This document shows positions 1-6,333 of a DNA stretch of 9,541 bases, in pieces. Made by a program: the position numbers and the translations under genes. The notes under the pieces were generated by a model, which searched no databases, was not told where the DNA came from, and saw only the letters and a program-made list of their open reading frames with translations. Source of the stretch: Opitutales bacterium. GTDB taxonomy: Bacteria > Verrucomicrobiota > Verrucomicrobiia > Opitutales > Intestinicryptomonadaceae. Positions within the stretch are counted from its first letter, which is position 1. Every line of letters starts with the position of its first letter. The stretch is taken from contig JAJXPD010000031.1 of assembly GCA_021641325.1 (NCBI GenBank), positions 1 to 9,541 on the forward strand. Direction: 5' to 3'.

Positions 1-17
1 TATTGGAACAACCAATA
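1..17. repeat. Small inverted repeat in the leader of the Ig-protein gene
   Basis: TATTGG (1-6) and CCAATA (12-17) are perfect 6-base arms around a 5-base loop, 23 bases before the start codon. It may be an operator half, a leader hairpin, or the end of a longer element cut by the window edge. There is no T-run, so it is not a plus-strand terminator. It is short enough to occur by chance. Confidence 0.25.
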
Positions 18-39
18 AAACCAACAGCACGAAAATTCC

Positions 40-2592
40 ATGAAAAAACTGACAACAATACTCCTACTCGCAGCCGCGCAAATCTTTGCGGCGGGAGCGA
101 TTGCCGCCGGCACAATCAGCACGAAAATCATTTCGCCCAAAGGCGCGACAAACCTTGTGGTTTTCGAGGGAGACACAATAACGCTTGAAGCCAAAGCGGA
201 ATTTGAATCACATGGCTCTTATGGCATCTTTAATTGGTATGCTTCGCAAGATGGTAAAAAATGGATTTCAGAATACGATTGGTATCACGGAAAGGGAATA
301 GAAGGCATTGATTTACGTTCTCGTTATGACATGTCTACCGACTACTCTCGCAAATCAACAATCTGCGATACGCTTGAAATTAGCGGCTTAAAAGAGACCA
401 TGAAATTCAAGTACGAACTCATGGGCAAGGACAATAAAAAGGCGACGACGGGCGTTTACACGGTTTCGGTCTACCCGCGCACAACGGTCGATGTCGGGCT
501 TACCACGCGCTACGTTTTCGACGGCTCGAACAAAAAATACAAGGACGCCGACTGCAAGTTAAAGTTCACCGCAAGGGCGAGCGGCAAAGCCCCCTTTAAA
601 TACCAGTGGTACGAAGTTGTTGGCGGCGAAAAGACTCCCATCAAAAACGCAAAAGCCGCAAGCTACACCACGCCCAGAATTACCGACTTCAACAAGCAGT
701 ACATGGTTGAAGTCTCCAACGCCGCGGGCACGGTGGAATCTAAGCCAATCACGATAAAGCGGGCGGTTGCGGCGAAAATCGCAACGCAACCCGCAAACGC
801 GTTTAGCGGCGACAAAAACAGCTCCGGAACATTCTCCATTGTCCTTTCAGCCGATTCGGGCGAAAACCCCAAATTCCAGTGGCAGCGTTGCGACGTCGGC
901 AAAAGCACCGCAGTCGAAAGCAACTGGAAAAGCGCGGGCGCGGCAAGCACATCGGGAGTTTGCAGCACTTTGGTTGTAAAAAATCCCACGGCAAAGCTCA
1001 ACGGCGCACGCTACCGCTGCATTGTCTCAAACGCGGCGTCCGAAAAGCCGATTGTCTCAAACGCGGCAAAGCTCACGGTCTACCCCTCGGCTAAGATAAC
1101 CGCGCAACCCAAGGCGGCGACGGTGATTGCGGGCAACGAGTTCGAGCTTAACTGCGCGGCCACGGGCGTAAACGTAATCTACATTTGGGAAAAGAGCGAC
1201 GACAACGGCAAGACTTGGTCGGTGCTTCAAAGCGGCAAAAGCGGCAGCCTTAAAATCACGCTCGACGAAGCCCAGAAAGCCAAGTTCCGTTGCAAGGCGG
1301 TAAGCCGCACCGAAAGAGGAAATTATATCTATCCCGAAGCCGCAAGCTCGGCGGTCTTGATTACCGCAAACGAGCCTGCGAAAATCGACGAAATCCTGAT
1401 TACGCAACTCGGCGACGAAACGGAGACGGTCTTCATAGACTATCCTTTCGAGCTTAAAGCGGTCGCAAGCGGCAAGGCGATAAAGTACCAGTGGTACGAA
1501 TCCTCCGACGGCGGCGCAAGCTTTGCGGAAATCCGCGGGGCGAGAGCGGCTACATACAAAGTCGCAAAGGGCAAATACAAGCGGGAGGCAAGCATGCTCT
1601 TCAAATGCGAAGTCTCGAACAAGTTCGGAACGCAGACTTCGGAAGCGTCCAAGACGGTCGCGGCGGAGCTTATGAATTCGCCCGTGCCCGTTTCGCTCGA
1701 AGGCTACGGATTTGTCGGCTACATCGACGGCGCGTTCACAAACGCAATCTTTACGGACAAGTCGAACATGCGCATGGCGGCGAAGGTCGGAAAGGTGAAG
1801 AAAGAGGTGAGATACACCTGCAAAAGAACCTCGCCCGTTTCGGCGGACATCTCGATTACCCTGACACCCTTTGACGATTACAAGGGCAAATTCGGAAAAG
1901 CGCAAACGCTCAAATACGAGCTGTCCTACGCCGACGGCACATACATGCTTTGCGAAAGCACAATGCCGTTCGATTACGCCGACAGAATCACCCTTTACAA
2001 GCCTGACGTACCCGCATTTAAGGCGAACGAACTCAAAGACGGCATGACGTTTAAGTCGAAGACTACGCTCTACTCGACTATGACGTTTAAAATTACGGAC
2101 GCAAAAAAGCGGCAGTTCACATGCTTTAATTCCGACGGAATTGAATTCGGAAGCGGCACATACACTTACGCCGTAAAATCGCCCTCGACGGCAATCATTA
2201 CGTTCAAGCTCCCGAAACCTCCCTCAATATACGATTTGAAAACGCTCGAATTCGAATATGCCATCGCGTTCGAGACCCAGTCGTCCGCGTCTGTTAAGGG
2301 AGCTGCAATCTGCAACGAATACGCCGTAAGTAAAAAAAATGTGTCCAGATATTACGCTTGCTCCACCACGTTTGAGATGAAGACCGCAGAGCAGGCGGCG
2401 GGAAATTCCGTTGAAATAGTCAAAGCCCCGAACATCGACTTCAATGACAACCCGAATATCGGCTTCGAAGGCGGCGACCCGAACCTCGACCTCGGAGACT
2501 TCGACATCGGCGAAGACGGCGAAATAATCGGCATAGGCGACAATACTTGGGGAATCGGCGAACTTGCGCCCGTAGGCGCGGACGCCGAATAA
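40..2592 (+). CDS. Secreted multi-domain Ig-like protein with acidic C-terminal tail
   Basis: The protein has 850 residues. A Sec signal peptide is visible (MKK, hydrophobic stretch LLLAAAQIFAAGAIA, likely cut near residue 22-24), so it is exported. Five Ig-like beta domains follow, at roughly 24-144, 145-244, 245-347, 348-443 and 444-544. They carry the usual signatures: a core Trp in the form YQWYE, FQWQR or YIWEK, and a late strand of the type YRCIVSNAA, FRCKAVS or FKCEVSNKFG. Domain 4 has the Cys pair (LNC and FRC) expected of an Ig disulfide. Residues 545-797 are beta-rich without Ig signatures and include GSGTYTY at 704-710, a motif I associate with verrucomicrobial secreted proteins. 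The tail (798-850) is rich in Gly, Asp, Asn and Glu. I see no LPXTG, transmembrane helix or PEP-CTERM anchor, so it is probably periplasmic, secreted or held non-covalently. No Shine-Dalgarno precedes the ATG; the start is set by the signal peptide. Adhesion or carbohydrate binding is plausible, but the function is unknown. Confidence 0.85.
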   Translation: MKKLTTILLLAAAQIFAAGAIAAGTISTKIISPKGATNLVVFEGDTITLEAKAEFESHGSYGIFNWYASQDGKKWISEYDWYHGKGIEGIDLRSRYDMSTDYSRKSTICDTLEISGLKETMKFKYELMGKDNKKATTGVYTVSVYPRTTVDVGLTTRYVFDGSNKKYKDADCKLKFTARASGKAPFKYQWYEVVGGEKTPIKNAKAASYTTPRITDFNKQYMVEVSNAAGTVESKPITIKRAVAAKIATQPANAFSGDKNSSGTFSIVLSADSGENPKFQWQRCDVGKSTAVESNWKSAGAASTSGVCSTLVVKNPTAKLNGARYRCIVSNAASEKPIVSNAAKLTVYPSAKITAQPKAATVIAGNEFELNCAATGVNVIYIWEKSDDNGKTWSVLQSGKSGSLKITLDEAQKAKFRCKAVSRTERGNYIYPEAASSAVLITANEPAKIDEILITQLGDETETVFIDYPFELKAVASGKAIKYQWYESSDGGASFAEIRGARAATYKVAKGKYKREASMLFKCEVSNKFGTQTSEASKTVAAELMNSPVPVSLEGYGFVGYIDGAFTNAIFTDKSNMRMAAKVGKVKKEVRYTCKRTSPVSADISITLTPFDDYKGKFGKAQTLKYELSYADGTYMLCESTMPFDYADRITLYKPDVPAFKANELKDGMTFKSKTTLYSTMTFKITDAKKRQFTCFNSDGIEFGSGTYTYAVKSPSTAIITFKLPKPPSIYDLKTLEFEYAIAFETQSSASVKGAAICNEYAVSKKNVSRYYACSTTFEMKTAEQAAGNSVEIVKAPNIDFNDNPNIGFEGGDPNLDLGDFDIGEDGEIIGIGDNTWGIGELAPVGADAE

Positions 2593-2633
2593 CCCGCCGA
2601 TAGCCCTACAAAGCCGAACAAACAAGGCAAAGC

Positions 2634-2670
2634 AAAAGCCCCGCATTCAAAAAAAACGCGGGGCTTTTTT
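2634..2670 (+). terminator. Rho-independent terminator of the Ig-protein gene, probably bidirectional
   Basis: A perfect stem GCCCCGC (2638-2644) with GCGGGGC (2658-2664) encloses a 13-base A-rich loop, is preceded by AAAA and is followed by TTTTTT (2665-2670). It lies 45 bases after the stop codon at 2592. Read on the minus strand the same stem is followed by TTTTG, so it can also stop transcription leaving rnpB from the other side. Confidence 0.85.
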
Positions 2671-2810
2671 GCGCAAAAATTCCGCGACGCGCAACGCAAA
2701 AAATGGCACGCCCCCAAAGTGCGATACACTACAAAACGCGCTTCGCCCAAAACAAAGCGCAAGCCGCCCGCAAGGCACGCCGCGATAAAAACAAAATCCG
2801 CGGGCAAACA

Positions 2811-2825
2811 AAGCGCGGCGCGCTT
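2811..2825 (-). terminator. Possible weak terminator downstream of rnpB
   Basis: On the minus strand AAGCGC-GCC-GCGCTT forms a 6-bp hairpin followed by TGTTTG, about 30 bases beyond the mature RNase P RNA 3' end. The U-tract is poor and the loop is only 3 bases, so this may only be a processing-associated structure. The stronger hairpin at 2634-2670 would be the backup stop. Confidence 0.3.
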
Positions 2826-2855
2826 CAAAAAAAATCGCGACGCGCCGCAAAAAAT

Positions 2856-3231
2856 GGAAGACTGCGGAGCGTAAGCCGGATTCTGTGGCTCTTGCGAACC
2901 GGCATTCATTTATCTGCGCGGGCGGATTGCTCCGACCCCGCGCCTCCTTGCGGAGTGCGACATACCCGATGTGTTATGGACGAGCCGCCCCACACCCTAC
3001 ATTGTCTTGCACCGAACTGGGTTTGCAATGCCCGTCGGGATTGCTCCGACGGCGGTGGTCTCTTACACCCCCTTTTCACCCTTACCGCTTGCGCGGCGGT
3101 ATATTTTCTGTTGCACTGTCCATGCGGAGGCGTTTTCCGCCGCCGCCCCGTCCTTTCAAACGGAGTTCCGCCCTGTGGTGTCCGGACTTTCCTCTCGGCG
3201 AACCGAGCGAATGCCTGCCCCGCAGTCTTCG
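2856..3231 (-). ncRNA. rnpB: RNase P RNA, bacterial class A
   Basis: This is the catalytic RNA of ribonuclease P, which removes the 5' leader from tRNA precursors. Read on the minus strand, the conserved blocks come in the right order: GAGGAAAGTCCGGA near the 5' end (3194-3181), GGACAGTGCAACAGAAA, GCGGTAAGGGTGAAA, then AGATAAATGAATG, and ACAGAATCCGGCTTA close to the 3' end. The two ends pair to form P1: GAAGACTGCGG (3230-3220) with CCGCAGTCTTC (2867-2857). The length of about 376 nt is normal for class A. Ends are placed from the P1 helix and are good to a few bases. The gene lies downstream of the glycosidase on the same strand but behind that gene's terminator, so it needs its own promoter in 3232-3300; I see no convincing -35/-10 pair there. 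Open frames on both strands across this interval are spurious. Confidence 0.95.
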
Positions 3232-3299
3232 AAAAAAAAGCTCTCACAAAAACGGCGCAAAGCGCAAGCAAATTCGCATCGAAACAGGCCGCGCGAACG

Positions 3300-3343
3300 C
3301 AAAAAAAAACGCCGCCCGCCGGCGTTCGGCAAGGGGCGGCGTT
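3300..3343 (-). terminator. Rho-independent terminator of the glycosidase gene
   Basis: On the minus strand AACGCCGCCC (3343-3334) pairs with GGGCGGCGTT (3317-3308) around a 16-base loop that contains a second GC-rich repeat, and is followed by a run of 10 T (to 3300). It begins 23 bases after the glycosidase stop codon and separates that gene from rnpB. Confidence 0.85.
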
Positions 3344-3365
3344 CGGCGCAAAAGCCGCGCGGACG

Positions 3366-5195
3366 CTAAAATTTCAGCTCAAACTTCGCAAAGCCCTCCT
3401 TGTTGTCGGGCGATTTCAGCAGGCTAAGCTCCACCGAATTGTTGTCGGACTTTGCCGACATCTTCGCGCCCGACGCTTTCGCTGACTTGAACGAATAGCG
3501 CGCAGGAACGTGGATTGCAACCGCCGTCGGGAAGCCGTCCACAAGGGCGATTTTGCCTTTGAGCGTCTTTGTTTTGGCGTCCCACTTTTCGTCGAGAATT
3601 TCGAAATTCGTCTGCGCAATGTGGCGGTCGGTTGCGAGAATGCGCGGGCGGTCAACCGTCGGGCGGGCGACGAGCACGCGGACTCCGTGCGCGGGCACAC
3701 GGATTGCGTAGGGCGGATTGAAGTTGGTGTAGGTTTCGCCCGTCCAAAATTCGCGGCAGGTATACGAACCTTCGGGCATGCCGAGCTCTTTCGCGCTTGC
3801 CTCGACGAGCTTTTCCTCGTCGCCCCAGTTGAAGAACGCAACGACGTTGTATTCGCCCAAAACGGGGTGTTTTACCGCCAAGTTCCAGACGGGGAGCATG
3901 TCGAAGTACGGATAGAGCGCGGCGGGGCGCACAATGGCGGCGGGCAGCGTCTGTTGGAGAATCTTCATGCGGTCGGGCGCAAGGTTTGCGAGCTTGTCGC
4001 CGAAGAACGTGAGCTGGCCGGGGAGCGCGACGATTGTGGCTGTCGTTCGAGCCTCTTCAAGCGGAAGGTCGCGGACAAGCACGGTGTCTGGGTCGGCAAT
4101 CATCGAGATGTTGTGCGTGAAAATCTGGTTGACGGTGCAACGCCCCTGCAAGAGCACGTTTTTCCACATGACGGGCTTGTTGGGGTGCACGATGTCCGCG
4201 CCCGTACGCGCCATTTCGGCGTACGCCGCCTCGGGCCCCGACGTGTGCCCCTGGCACGCAAGGAAAAGCCTGTCGCCGCCGATTCCCCTGCGGAACGCCT
4301 GCACGGTAAGCTCGAACGGATTTGCGCACTTGGGATTCTTGAAGCGCGCGCGGATTGACGGACGCTCGTAGAGGTGCGCGCAGTAGCCCGCGTCGCGCCC
4401 CGACATGCCGTCGATTTTGAAGAACTCGTAGCCCCACTCGCGCGACGCCCTGCGCATGATTCCCTCTATGTGCGCAAGGGCTTCGGGAACGGTCGGGTCT
4501 ATCGTATACAATCCGTTCCACGACCAAATAGGCTTGCCGTTTGCGTCGTGCAAAAACCAGTCTTTGTGCTTTTCGTAGAAGTCGCGGTTGCCCGTTCCGT
4601 ATGGGGAAATCCAAATTCCCGGGCGGAAGCCGAGGGCGCGAATGTCGTCGGCGAGCTTCTTCATGCCGTCGGGGAACTGCTTTTCGTTTACCTCCAAATC
4701 GAGGTGGTAAAACTTAGACACGGGCAGCTTGTCGGAATTGCCCTGCCACGACTCTATCGACCAGATTTCGCAGCCGAACGGCTGCAAAAATTTTTTGCCC
4801 ACGCGGGCCTCCGCAAGGTTGTCTTCGGCGGTCGCCTTGTCGAAATATGTGTTCCAGGACATCCAGCCCGTGGGGGTCTTCGGGCAGTTTTTGCGGTCGA
4901 GCGGCTTGTAGTACGGAACATAGCTGTTTTTGAAATAGTTTTTGCGCAGGTCGAAAACGAACTTCGCGCGGGAGCTTTTTTCTATCTCGCCCGACATCTC
5001 GAATTTGTACGACTTCGGCGAAAGCGTCGAAATTTTCAGCCCTCCCGCCGACATCGAAAGCATGGTGTCGGTGGCGGGCGCAAACACGGAGTCGTTCAAA
5101 AGCGAATCCGCTCCGCCTATGCCGAGGGCGAGCACGCGCTCTCCGTCGGCCGGCTTGCTTCGGCACGCAAAGGCGTCGTCGGAGGTTTTTATGCG
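3366..5195 (-). CDS. Alpha-galactosidase-like clan GH-D glycoside hydrolase, catalytic part (frame-shifted)
   Basis: This is the downstream piece (about 609 codons) of a broken gene whose N-terminus is at 5189-5530. Repairing one base would give about 721 residues, a normal size for GH36 enzymes with an N-terminal beta domain. Numbering below is for the repaired protein. The TIM barrel starts near 220 with TGWMSWNTY (Trp about 223). FPDGMKKL lies near 288. FFKID near 370-374 carries the expected catalytic nucleophile (Asp about 374). RTGAD with Asp about 446 is my candidate acid/base. A C-terminal beta-sandwich (about 555-721) includes VVAFFNWGDEEK and IRVPAHGVRVLVARP. The family cleaves alpha-galactosides; related clan members act on alpha-N-acetylgalactosamine, and the substrate here cannot be told. 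The upstream limit is the frame junction, not a start codon. If translated alone, GTG at 5135, with GGAGAG 3 bases upstream, is the first plausible start, but that product would lack a signal peptide. Confidence 0.8.
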   Translation of the reverse strand, partial: RIKTSDDAFACRSKPADGERVLALGIGGADSLLNDSVFAPATDTMLSMSAGGLKISTLSPKSYKFEMSGEIEKSSRAKFVFDLRKNYFKNSYVPYYKPLDRKNCPKTPTGWMSWNTYFDKATAEDNLAEARVGKKFLQPFGCEIWSIESWQGNSDKLPVSKFYHLDLEVNEKQFPDGMKKLADDIRALGFRPGIWISPYGTGNRDFYEKHKDWFLHDANGKPIWSWNGLYTIDPTVPEALAHIEGIMRRASREWGYEFFKIDGMSGRDAGYCAHLYERPSIRARFKNPKCANPFELTVQAFRRGIGGDRLFLACQGHTSGPEAAYAEMARTGADIVHPNKPVMWKNVLLQGRCTVNQIFTHNISMIADPDTVLVRDLPLEEARTTATIVALPGQLTFFGDKLANLAPDRMKILQQTLPAAIVRPAALYPYFDMLPVWNLAVKHPVLGEYNVVAFFNWGDEEKLVEASAKELGMPEGSYTCREFWTGETYTNFNPPYAIRVPAHGVRVLVARPTVDRPRILATDRHIAQTNFEILDEKWDAKTKTLKGKIALVDGFPTAVAIHVPARYSFKSAKASGAKMSAKSDNNSVELSLLKSPDNKEGFAKFELKF

Positions 5196-5216
5196 CCCCA
5201 GAGCTTCATTTTGCCC
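5189..5216 (-). other. Frameshift junction in the glycosidase gene
   Basis: The reading frame with the signal peptide ends at TAA (5191-5189), and the catalytic frame is offset by one base. The frames can be joined by adding one base just upstream of the stop. The simplest site is the G run CTCTGGGGCGCA (CCCC at 5196-5199 on the plus strand): a fifth G yields KLWGRIKTSDD. Adding an A to the CAAAATG run at 5209-5212 would also work. I see no X-XXY-YYZ slippery heptamer in the right phase. Confidence 0.75.
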
Positions 5217-5530
5217 GAATACGCCTGCGCGGTTCGGTGGTAGAAAAGCATTTCCAGAGTGTCGTTGTTTCGTGGGAAGACGAGGTATCCTTGAACGTTC
5301 CCCTTGGCGTCGACCAGCGCAAAGCGGTTCTTCACGCCGTCGCGCGAATTTACCACGCCCCACTTTTTGCCGTCCGACTCGAACAAAAGCTCGCCGCTGA
5401 CCGACACGCCGTCGTTTTCGGCGCTTAGAACCGAAGTTTTTTCGTCGAAAGAAACGCTCCATTCGGCGAAAGAAAAGACGGGCGCAAGACACGCCGCCGC
5501 AATCAAAAAAGATAATTTTCCCGTGCGCAT
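5189..5530 (-). CDS. N-terminal fragment of the same glycosidase: signal peptide and start of beta domain
   Basis: The fragment encodes 113 residues and then TAA (5191-5189). The signal peptide is MRTGKLSFLIAAACLAPVFSFA, cut probably before EWSVSF, so the intact enzyme is exported. The rest (SFDEKTSVLSAENDGVSVSG and on to LEMLFYHRTAQAYSGKMKLWG) is beta-rich, as expected for the N-terminal sandwich of a GH36-type enzyme, and continues in the -1 frame as RIKTSDDAF. I chose the ATG at 5530 because it starts the signal peptide; an in-frame TTG at 5581 would add 17 non-hydrophobic residues and is unlikely. No Shine-Dalgarno is visible. On the minus strand TATACA lies 10 bases before the ATG and could be a -10 box giving a nearly leaderless mRNA. 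Alone, this fragment cannot be an active enzyme. Confidence 0.7.
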   Translation of the reverse strand: MRTGKLSFLIAAACLAPVFSFAEWSVSFDEKTSVLSAENDGVSVSGELLFESDGKKWGVVNSRDGVKNRFALVDAKGNVQGYLVFPRNNDTLEMLFYHRTAQAYSGKMKLWGA

Positions 5531-5604
5531 ATTTATTGTTGTATAGGGAAGCCACGCTACGCGCTTCGGCGCGGCGGTCAAACAAATTCGGATTGCAGCA
5601 GCGC

Positions 5605-5638
5605 AAAAAAACGCGCATGCGGGCTGTCAGGGCGCGTT
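5605..5638 (-). terminator. Terminator of the lipocalin gene, overlapping its last codons
   Basis: On the minus strand AACGCGC (5638-5632), which lies in the final Asn-Ala-Pro codons, pairs with GCGCGTT (5616-5610) across a 15-base loop, and the stem runs into seven T (5611-5605). The stop codon (5629-5627) lies inside the loop. It separates the lipocalin from the glycosidase, whose ATG is 96 bases downstream. Confidence 0.6.
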
Positions 5639-6145
5639 GTAGACAAGCTTTTTTACGTCGTAGCCAAGCTTTTCGGCGCGGCCGAGAATTTCCGCCAAAA
5701 CGGGCTTCGGGAGGGTCGGAGTCCGCGAAAGTATCCACAAATATTTTTTGTCCGACGCGCCCACGAGCGACCACTCGTAGCCGCCGCCCCGCGCAAGCAC
5801 AATGTAGTCGGAGTAAAACGGGCGGAAGAACGACACCCTAAGCTCCGCGCTCTTCGCGGGGTTCGGCACATACGCAATGCCGGTCGATTCCCGCCGCGAG
5901 CCGTCGGGCGCAGTGCCCGAATTTACAACGCGAACGCGGTCGTCGGGCATAAGCTCGTAGACGGCGGAACAGTCGCGCAAGCCGTGCTGGAAGAAGTTTT
6001 CGAACCGCGCAACCTCGTACCATTTGCCCGCGTAGCGGCTCAAATCTACTTCGGGAAGCGCATGACCCGAAGCCCCCGAATGCGAACAGCACGACGCCGA
6101 AAACAGCGCGGCGAGCGCACAGAATATCCCAGTTGTCTTTTTCAT
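5627..6145 (-). CDS. blc: Bacterial lipocalin, outer-membrane lipoprotein (Blc-like)
   Basis: The protein has 172 residues, close to the usual size of bacterial Blc lipocalins, which bind hydrophobic ligands such as fatty acids or lysophospholipids at the inner face of the outer membrane. The N-terminus MKKTTGIFCALAALFSASCC is a lipoprotein signal; Cys19 or Cys20 would be lipidated, although the residues before it are a loose lipobox. The lipocalin signature is clear: YAGKWYEVARFENFFQ with the GxW Trp at 42, then FFRPFYSDYIVLA (the TDY-like second motif) and WILSRTPTLP (the third, Arg-containing motif). The start is supported by GAAAGGG ending 7 bases before the ATG. It is transcribed on its own, divergently from the aldolase gene. 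The ligand cannot be inferred from sequence. Confidence 0.9.
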   Translation of the reverse strand: MKKTTGIFCALAALFSASCCSHSGASGHALPEVDLSRYAGKWYEVARFENFFQHGLRDCSAVYELMPDDRVRVVNSGTAPDGSRRESTGIAYVPNPAKSAELRVSFFRPFYSDYIVLARGGGYEWSLVGASDKKYLWILSRTPTLPKPVLAEILGRAEKLGYDVKKLVYNAP

Positions 6146-6174
6146 AAAAACGCCCTTTCGTGCGGATTTTTAAA

Positions 6175-6194
6175 GCTCGGAATTTAAGCCGAGC
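6175..6194 (-). promoter_or_regulatory. Hairpin in the 5' leader region of the lipocalin gene
   Basis: GCTCGG and CCGAGC are 6-base arms around an 8-base AT-rich loop, 30-49 bases upstream of the lipocalin start. On the minus strand the stem is followed by TTTAAAAAT, an imperfect U-tract. It could be a leader attenuator, an operator, or simply the 5' end structure. No promoter elements could be assigned with confidence around it. Confidence 0.3.
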
Positions 6195-6271
6195 GCGGCG
6201 CAAGCCGATTTTTTCGAGAAGCCGCCCCTACCCCTATCGGAAAAAATACGGCGCATGCGGAGAATTTTTTT

Positions 6272-6297
6272 TGTTGCATTAATTTTATTGCGCAACA
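6272..6297 (+). promoter_or_regulatory. Inverted repeat in the aldolase promoter region
   Basis: TGTTGC (6272-6277) and GCAACA (6292-6297) are perfect 6-base arms with a 14-base AT-rich spacer, so their centres are 20 bases apart, about two helical turns. The left arm overlaps TTGCAT (6274-6279), which could be a -35 box with a poor -10 near 6297-6302. An operator for the aldolase gene, whose ATG is 36 bases further on, is possible. Confidence 0.3.
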
Positions 6298-6333
6298 GTA
6301 TTGACGACTTCTTTAACCAGAAAGTGTATTATT

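Noticed and set aside
2647..2850. 67-codon minus-strand frame between rnpB and the Ig-gene terminator
   Set aside because: It is Arg/Phe-rich, has no ribosome binding site and ends inside the terminator hairpin; more likely noise in the spacer.
2703..3485. Long open frames on both strands (for example plus 2703-3485 and 2885-3427, minus 2906-3271)
   Set aside because: They run through the RNase P RNA gene and adjoining terminators, and their products are Arg/Ala/Cys-rich with no domain logic.
5195..5216. Programmed -1 ribosomal frameshift in the glycosidase
   Set aside because: No XXXYYYZ heptamer lies in the zero frame before the stop; a one-base indel in a G or A run explains the break more simply.
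3510..5243. Long plus-strand frames opposite the glycosidase
   Set aside because: They are antisense shadows in GC-rich coding DNA; the minus strand carries recognisable family motifs throughout.
5196..5774. The roughly 190-codon upstream extension of the catalytic glycosidase frame (to 5774)
   Set aside because: It overlaps the signal-peptide fragment and the lipocalin terminator, and its sequence is Arg-rich out-of-frame translation; the true N-terminus is in the other frame at 5530.
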